A stretch of DNA of 6,337 nt from Duncaniella sp. (GTDB lineage: Bacteria > Bacteroidota > Bacteroidia > Bacteroidales > Muribaculaceae). This document shows positions 1 to 4,174 of this stretch, piece by piece (position 1 is the stretch's first letter; the number at the start of each line of letters is the position of its first letter). The notes beneath the pieces are model-generated. The model was given only the letters and a program-made list of their open reading frames with translations, had not been told where the DNA came from and searched no databases. The DNA is taken from the NCBI GenBank assembly GCA_029052375.1, contig JAIDJD010000441.1:1-6337 (forward strand), in the 5' to 3' direction. The translations under genes were made by a program, and so were the position numbers.

Positions 1-2250
1 GCATTATATATGGCTGGTGCGCTCATGCTTGGTTCGGTGATGACCGGATGCCGCGATGAGCACCTCTTGGGCGAAGGCGAAGGCAAGATGATGCTCGAGA
101 CCTCGATTCTCTCCGATGTCAAGGTTGTGAGCCGCGCTCTCTCGGCCGAACAGCAGGCCGAGATGGCCAACAGCGCCCTCATATGGATTTCAGACCCGGC
201 CAAGGGCCTCCTCTACAAATACGACGGCATAGGCTCGTTCCCCGCCGAGGGCCTCCCCCTCGTCTCAGGCCACTATGCCGCCGAGGCATGGGTGGGCGAC
301 TCTGTGCCCGCCTCGTGGGACAAGAAGCGCTATCGCGGCTACGAACCTTTCGAGATCTCCCGCGGCCAGCTGACCAGCGTCCAGCTCAAGTGTCCCATCC
401 GCAACACCGTGGTCAGCGTCAGGTATGGCGAGCAGGTGTCTGAGGTCCTCACCGACCTCTCGCTGACAGTCTCGCTCAACGACGGCGTCACCGACGGCTC
501 GCACGGTCTGACATTCGAGGGCCTCGAGCCCGCCAGGGGCTACTATATGATCAACTCGCGCACCGACGGATTCGTCTGGACTCTCTCGGGCAAGCAGCTC
601 GACGGCAAGGAGTTCAAGAAGAGCGGCGAATACAAAGACCCCTCTTTCAGCGCCAAGCCCTATCTGGCCCAGACCACAGAGTATATCTTCAACATCAAGT
701 ATGACATCAACGGCGAGATAGAGGTGGGCGGCGCCTACTTCTCCATCGACGTCGAGCCCGAGCCTGTCGAAGGCACCGAAGAAGAGGTGATAGTGGCTCT
801 CGCTCCGGAGATAGCCGGCTCGGGATTCGACATCACCGCCCCCATTGCCTTCGAGCCCGGCAATGCCACCCGCTTTGCTGTCAACATCATAGGCTCCACA
901 GCCCTCAAGAGCGTCGAGCTCAACGGCGACCTTCTCGCCGCCCTCGGCCTCCCCCACTCAGACTATGACCTCATAGGCATGAGCGAGGCAGACGCACAGG
1001 CCGTGGCCGCCGCAGGCATAATGATTCAGACCTTCGCGTCTGAAGACAACGCCTCGGCTGTCTCGAATATGCGCCTCATATTCGATGAGGAGGGCCTCAA
1101 CCGCGCCACCAAGGGCGAATACACCCTGCAGATAAAGGCTGTCGACGCCAACGACCAGGAGACGGTCAAGACCATCGCCGTCAGCGTCACCGACGCTCCG
1201 GTGATTATAGGCGAGACCCCCTCGGTCGACGCAGCTACCCTCACATTCACCACCGCAACCCTCTCGGTCACGGTCAAGGACGCCTCGGCCCACACCACCC
1301 TCGGCTTCGAGGTGAAGAAGACTGCCGGACGCGCCTACGAAGACTGGACCTTCGTCCAGGGCGTAGTGGACGGCACTGCGATGACAGCCGAGCTCACCGA
1401 CCTTGAGGACGGAGCCACATACGCATGGCGCGCCGTGGCCGACGACTTCAAGTCCAAGGAGTTCTCATTCACAACCCCCGCCTATCCCCAGCTCCCCAAC
1501 GCAGGGTTTGAGACATACTACGAAGACAGCAAGAACGGATTCTGCTTCTACGATAAGGACGATGCCACACCCTTCTGGGGCAGCGGCAACCCCGGCGCCA
1601 TGTCGCTGAAACAGAACATCACGTATCCCGACCAGACCGTCAAGCACTCAGGCAACAACTCTGTGCTTCTCGAATCCAAGCGTCCCTCTCTGTTCGGTGT
1701 GGGCAAGTTTGCCGCAGGCAATATCTTTGCCGGCAAATATCTTGACACAGACGGCACCGACGGCGTTCTCGGATGGGGTCGCGAATGGACTATCGCTCCC
1801 AAGGCTCTAAAAGGATGGGCCAAGTACAGCCCCAAGACCATCGACACCAACGATGTGCCCGACGGTCTCCCCAATGAGTATAAGAAGGGCAATCCCGACA
1901 AGGGCATTGTCTATGTGGCCATACTCTCGGAAGGCACAGAATCTTACACAATCAAGAAGGGCGACGACAAAGGCAAGACAGTCAATTATCCTGTCATCAT
2001 CAAGACCAAGAAAGACGAGCGCAAGCTCTTCGACAAGAACGCGGCCAACGTGCTCGGATACGGCGAGGTGGTTTTCTCCGAAGCCACTCCTGGCGACGGC
2101 ATGGTAGAGTTCACAGTCAACATCGAAAAGATGAAAGAGGGCACTCCCGCCTACATCATGGTGGTGGCCTCCGCATCCAAGGGAGGCGACTACTTTGCTG
2201 GCGGCGTCGGCTCAAAGCTGTGGCTCGACGACCTCGAGCTTGTCTACTGA
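1..2250 (+). CDS. DUF4493 / PCMD-domain surface lipoprotein (5' end probably outside window)
   Basis: Probable outer-membrane, surface-exposed lipoprotein of a Bacteroidota-specific type, perhaps glycan-binding. The first ATG is at 10, but the frame is open to base 1 (codons for A-L-Y precede it). From that ATG the signal peptide would be only 13 residues with no basic n-region, so the real start is likely upstream. Numbering from the ATG at 10: a hydrophobic stretch ends in lipobox-like M-T-G-C with Cys14 as the lipidation site; residues about 25-240 resemble DUF4493 (short beta-strands, SGHYAAEAW, then a strand with KCPIRNTVVSVRYG); about 258-397 is Ig-like; about 398-492 is FN3-like, ending in TYAWRAVADD; about 495-746 resembles the PCMD domain (PF13201), opening LPNAGFE and closing SKLWLDDLELVY. 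PCMD means 'putative carbohydrate metabolism domain', so a glycan role is plausible but no catalytic residues can be assigned. The gene ends at TGA, followed by hairpins. Family assignment rests on recognised sequence pattern only. Confidence 0.85.
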   Translation, partial: ALYMAGALMLGSVMTGCRDEHLLGEGEGKMMLETSILSDVKVVSRALSAEQQAEMANSALIWISDPAKGLLYKYDGIGSFPAEGLPLVSGHYAAEAWVGDSVPASWDKKRYRGYEPFEISRGQLTSVQLKCPIRNTVVSVRYGEQVSEVLTDLSLTVSLNDGVTDGSHGLTFEGLEPARGYYMINSRTDGFVWTLSGKQLDGKEFKKSGEYKDPSFSAKPYLAQTTEYIFNIKYDINGEIEVGGAYFSIDVEPEPVEGTEEEVIVALAPEIAGSGFDITAPIAFEPGNATRFAVNIIGSTALKSVELNGDLLAALGLPHSDYDLIGMSEADAQAVAAAGIMIQTFASEDNASAVSNMRLIFDEEGLNRATKGEYTLQIKAVDANDQETVKTIAVSVTDAPVIIGETPSVDAATLTFTTATLSVTVKDASAHTTLGFEVKKTAGRAYEDWTFVQGVVDGTAMTAELTDLEDGATYAWRAVADDFKSKEFSFTTPAYPQLPNAGFETYYEDSKNGFCFYDKDDATPFWGSGNPGAMSLKQNITYPDQTVKHSGNNSVLLESKRPSLFGVGKFAAGNIFAGKYLDTDGTDGVLGWGREWTIAPKALKGWAKYSPKTIDTNDVPDGLPNEYKKGNPDKGIVYVAILSEGTESYTIKKGDDKGKTVNYPVIIKTKKDERKLFDKNAANVLGYGEVVFSEATPGDGMVEFTVNIEKMKEGTPAYIMVVASASKGGDYFAGGVGSKLWLDDLELVY

Positions 2251-2276
2251 GACTGAACCCGAATGACAGAAACGGT

Positions 2277-2309
2277 CCCCCGGGGGAGGGCCTCAAACAG
2301 AATCCCCCG
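2277..2309 (+). other. GC-rich inverted repeats after the lipoprotein gene
   Basis: A perfect palindrome CCCCCGGGGG lies at 2277-2286. Overlapping it, CGGGGGA (2281-2287) can pair with TCCCCCG (2303-2309), giving a 7-bp stem with a 15-nt loop. No T-run follows, so on its own it is not a classical intrinsic terminator. It starts 27 nt after the lipoprotein stop codon and may protect the 3' end of that mRNA or contribute to pausing before the stronger hairpin downstream. The two pairings are mutually exclusive. Confidence 0.4.
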
Positions 2310-2340
2310 TATCAATTATTTCCTTCATTCACAGCTTGCG

Positions 2341-2375
2341 TCTCCGTGGCCATCCCAGGCCACGGAGATTTTTTT
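2341..2375 (+). terminator. Rho-independent terminator after the lipoprotein gene
   Basis: A perfect 11-bp stem pairs TCTCCGTGGCC (2341-2351) with GGCCACGGAGA (2358-2368) around a 6-nt loop (ATCCCA). It is followed directly by seven T residues (2369-2375). This is a textbook intrinsic terminator. It isolates the sigma-factor gene from read-through of the upstream lipoprotein gene. Confidence 0.9.
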
Positions 2376-2396
2376 AACAACTATTATCAAAATCGC

Positions 2397-2429
2397 TTTG
2401 GGAGACTTTTTAGGTTTTCCTTAACTTTG
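2397..2429 (+). promoter_or_regulatory. Bacteroidota-type housekeeping promoter for the sigma-factor cluster
   Basis: TAACTTTG at 2422-2429 matches the Bacteroidota -7 consensus TAnnTTTG exactly. TTTG at 2397-2400 lies 21 nt upstream and fits the -33 element. The stretch around it (about 2369-2445) is AT-rich, in contrast to the genes. Transcription would start near 2434-2437, giving a leader of about 25 nt before the ATG at 2461. The match to the primary-sigma consensus suggests basal expression; it does not exclude autoregulation by the encoded sigma factor from an unrecognised site. Confidence 0.75.
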
Positions 2430-2460
2430 TAGCGACTATAAGTATCCCCCCTCCCACCCT

Positions 2461-3021
2461 ATGGCTGCACTACCGGAACTTGACAACGAACGCCTCGTGG
2501 CGCGCCTTCGCGACCCCGCTACCTGCAGGGCGGCGTTCGGCGAGATGATGAGACTCTACTCCGAGCCTCTCTACCGCCACATACGCCGCATGGTACAGAG
2601 CCACGAGGATACGGACGACCTGCTGCAGAACACCTTCCTGAAAGCGTGGCAGAACATCGACAACTTCCGCGGCGACGCCCGCCTCTCCACATGGCTCTAC
2701 AAGATAGCCATCAACGAGAGCCTCACCCACCTCGAGAAAGAACGCAAGCGGCAGGGCATCTCGCTCGACGACGAGGAGAGCGCCCTCATCAACCTCATAG
2801 AGGCAGACCGCAACATAGACGGCGACGAGCTGGCCCTGCAGCTGAGAAAGGCCATAGCCTCACTGCCAGAAAAGCAGAGGCTGGTATTCAATATGCGATA
2901 CTACGACGACATGAAGTATGAGAAGATGTCAGAGATACTCGGCACCTCGGTCGGGGCTCTGAAAGCTTCTTATCACCTGGCCGTAAAAAAAATCGAACAA
3001 TATTTCAGCACCCTCGATTAA
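2461..3021 (+). CDS. ECF-type sigma-70 family RNA polymerase sigma factor
   Basis: Alternative sigma factor that directs core RNA polymerase to a specific promoter set. The 186-residue length is normal for ECF (group 4) factors: sigma region 2 and region 4 only, with no region 1 or 3. Region 2 spans about residues 22-92 and includes the core-binding motif DDLLQNTFLKAW (52-63) and the promoter-melting segment STWLYKIAIN. A linker rich in acidic residues follows. Region 4 spans about 135-183: it opens LPEKQRLVFNMRYYDDMKYEKM and continues with the helix-turn-helix EILGTSVGALKASYHLAVKKIE. The ATG at 2461 is the most upstream possible start, since the frame closes at TAA 2422. There is no Shine-Dalgarno; the 15 bases before the ATG are nearly all C and T. 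A promoter lies 32-64 nt upstream. The next gene, in the anti-sigma position, starts 69 nt after the stop, and no terminator intervenes, so co-transcription is likely. The target promoters cannot be told from the sequence. Confidence 0.95.
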   Translation: MAALPELDNERLVARLRDPATCRAAFGEMMRLYSEPLYRHIRRMVQSHEDTDDLLQNTFLKAWQNIDNFRGDARLSTWLYKIAINESLTHLEKERKRQGISLDDEESALINLIEADRNIDGDELALQLRKAIASLPEKQRLVFNMRYYDDMKYEKMSEILGTSVGALKASYHLAVKKIEQYFSTLD

Positions 3022-3090
3022 ACCTCTGCCCACGCCGCAAGTCTATAAGTATAAAACCCTCTCTCTAACCTCTTAACACCAGATCCGACT

Positions 3091-3501
3091 ATGAACGATA
3101 TACTCGACAAGGCCAGCCGCAACGACGGATTCACAGTCCCTGAAGGATACTTCGAAGACTTCGCGGCCCGCATGGAAGCCCGGCTCCCGCGCCAGGAATG
3201 GGAAGACGCCGCCGAGGGCAAGGCCGCGGTGGTGCCGCGCTCGTGGTGGCAGAAGGTGCGTCCCTACGTCTACATGGCCGCCATGTTCATGGGCGTATGG
3301 ATGATGATGCACGTCTTCGACCTAATGCGCTCCTCACAGGGGCTCGGCGTCGAGAACAGCGCCATACTCGCCGATGCCATCGACAACGAGCAGTTTATGG
3401 GCGAGTATCTCGCCTCGCAGGGTCTCTACGAGGACGACCTGCTGTACGACGACCTCTTCAACGACGGATTCACACCCGCATCATACACCTCAGACTACTA
3501 A
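3091..3501 (+). CDS. Small single-pass membrane protein, putative anti-sigma factor
   Basis: 136 residues. Its position just behind an ECF sigma gene and its layout (cytoplasmic N-terminus, one membrane span, outer tail) suggest a regulator that holds the sigma factor at the inner membrane; this is inference. Residues 14-24 read FTVPEGYFEDF, a motif I associate with small membrane proteins next to sigma factors in Bacteroidota. The span is about residues 58-79 and is unusually methionine-rich (M62, 65, 67, 71, 72, 73, 79) with His74. W52-W53 and K55/R57 precede it, consistent with the N-terminus inside. The outer tail (81-136) is strongly acidic, with 12 Asp/Glu and no Lys or Arg. There are no cysteines at all, so it is not a zinc-binding (ZAS) anti-sigma factor. 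The stop is only 11 nt before the next ATG, supporting one operon. It could instead be an unrelated small membrane protein. Confidence 0.85.
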   Translation: MNDILDKASRNDGFTVPEGYFEDFAARMEARLPRQEWEDAAEGKAAVVPRSWWQKVRPYVYMAAMFMGVWMMMHVFDLMRSSQGLGVENSAILADAIDNEQFMGEYLASQGLYEDDLLYDDLFNDGFTPASYTSDY

Positions 3502-3512
3502 ACATACAGCCT

Positions 3513-4046
3513 ATGATACGTCTACTGACAGCCATCGCGCTGATATTCGCAACATCCCTGGCCGCGCTCGCCGACAAGCCCACACAGGCCGAACGCGAGG
3601 CATGGGAGAAGGAAATGCAGCAATACAAGGCCGAATACATGACCCGCGCCCTCGGCCTGACAGCCGAGCAGAAAACCAAGCTGATACCGCTCGTCAACCG
3701 CATGGACCAGGAGACCAAACGCCTCATGGACCAGACATCGGCCCTCAAGAAGAGCGTCGAGAAGAAGGGCGACGCCGCCACAGAACTCGAGCTCGAAAAG
3801 GCCGCCGAGGCCCAGTTTGAGTACAAGGCCAAAGAGGCCCGGATAGAACAGAAGTACTACAAGGAATTCAAGAAGATACTCACCCCTCGCCAGCTGCTCA
3901 AGTTCAAGGACGCCGAACGCGGATTCATGCGCGATCTGATGAAGAAGTATCGCCAGTCCAAGGGAAACAAGAACCACAAGAACAGCAAAGATGCCAGGCC
4001 CTCGAAAGAGAACAGTGGCGCCGGCAAGGACAAGAGCCGCAAGTGA
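3513..4046 (+). CDS. Spy/CpxP-like periplasmic protein with lysine-rich tail
   Basis: 177-residue secreted protein, probably a periplasmic chaperone or stress sensor of the Spy/CpxP (LTxxQ) type. Residues 1-20 form a signal peptide (basic start MIR, hydrophobic core, cleavage after A-L-A before Asp21), with no lipobox. The mature part is almost wholly charged alpha-helix. It has two LTxxQ-type motifs, LTAEQ (49-53) and LTPRQ (123-127), the hallmark repeats of the family, separated by a long coiled-coil-like segment. Residues 143-177 are a low-complexity tail with 10 Lys and 3 Arg, probably disordered. The reading frame stays open upstream to 3198, but that part overlaps the previous gene and lacks a signal peptide, so ATG 3513 is chosen. 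It starts 11 nt after the putative anti-sigma gene, which suggests translational coupling. Spy and CpxP bind unfolded proteins and report to stress pathways in enterobacteria; the same role here is inferred. Confidence 0.85.
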   Translation: MIRLLTAIALIFATSLAALADKPTQAEREAWEKEMQQYKAEYMTRALGLTAEQKTKLIPLVNRMDQETKRLMDQTSALKKSVEKKGDAATELELEKAAEAQFEYKAKEARIEQKYYKEFKKILTPRQLLKFKDAERGFMRDLMKKYRQSKGNKNHKNSKDARPSKENSGAGKDKSRK

Positions 4047-4072
4047 CCCTTAGGCATACAAAGACAACACCC

Positions 4073-4107
4073 GCGGGGGATGCAGCATAAAAGGCTCCAT
4101 CCCCCGC
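4073..4107 (+). terminator. GC-rich hairpin after the Spy-like gene, possible terminator
   Basis: GCGGGGGATG (4073-4082) pairs perfectly with CATCCCCCGC (4098-4107) around a 15-nt loop, starting 26 nt after the stop of the Spy-like gene. No T-run follows (CTGCTAAATATCATA), so termination may be partial, or the hairpin may mark and protect the 3' end of the operon mRNA. The outer stem has the same CGGGGGA/TCCCCCG core as the hairpin after the upstream lipoprotein gene. Confidence 0.5.
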
Positions 4108-4139
4108 CTGCTAAATATCATATACACCTCTCTCCACTA

Positions 4140-4147
4140 TACGTTTA
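4140..4147 (+). promoter_or_regulatory. Weak candidate -7 box upstream of the alpha-2-macroglobulin-like gene
   Basis: TACGTTTA differs from the Bacteroidota -7 consensus TAnnTTTG only in the last base and lies 27 nt before the ATG at 4175, much like the spacing at the sigma-factor gene (31 nt). I find no TTTG or TTG at the expected -33 distance, so it is either weak, read by another sigma factor, or fortuitous. The rest of the 128-nt gap (4047-4174) shows only the hairpin. Confidence 0.3.
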
Positions 4148-4174
4148 CTGCATCACTACACCTGACAGACCGTT

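Noticed and set aside
265..957. Minus-strand open frame of 230 codons inside the lipoprotein gene
   Set aside because: It lies wholly within the DUF4493/Ig-like coding sequence and its translation is a Gly/Val/Ala/Glu-rich shadow without domain character.
2220..2432. 70-codon + strand frame across the lipoprotein stop, the terminator and the promoter
   Set aside because: It runs through a strong intrinsic terminator and the promoter of the sigma gene and encodes nothing recognisable.
2251..2460. Possible riboswitch or small RNA in the intergenic region
   Set aside because: The hairpins are adequately explained as 3'-end structures and a terminator, and no known aptamer pattern is recognisable.
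3198..3512. Upstream extension of the Spy-like reading frame
   Set aside because: It overlaps the membrane-protein gene in another frame, is Arg-rich without a domain, and would bury the clear signal peptide that begins at 3513.
3522..3977. Minus-strand open frame of 151 codons opposite the Spy-like gene
   Set aside because: Leu/Gly-rich reading is the complement of Lys/Glu codons of the Spy-like gene; it has no independent support.
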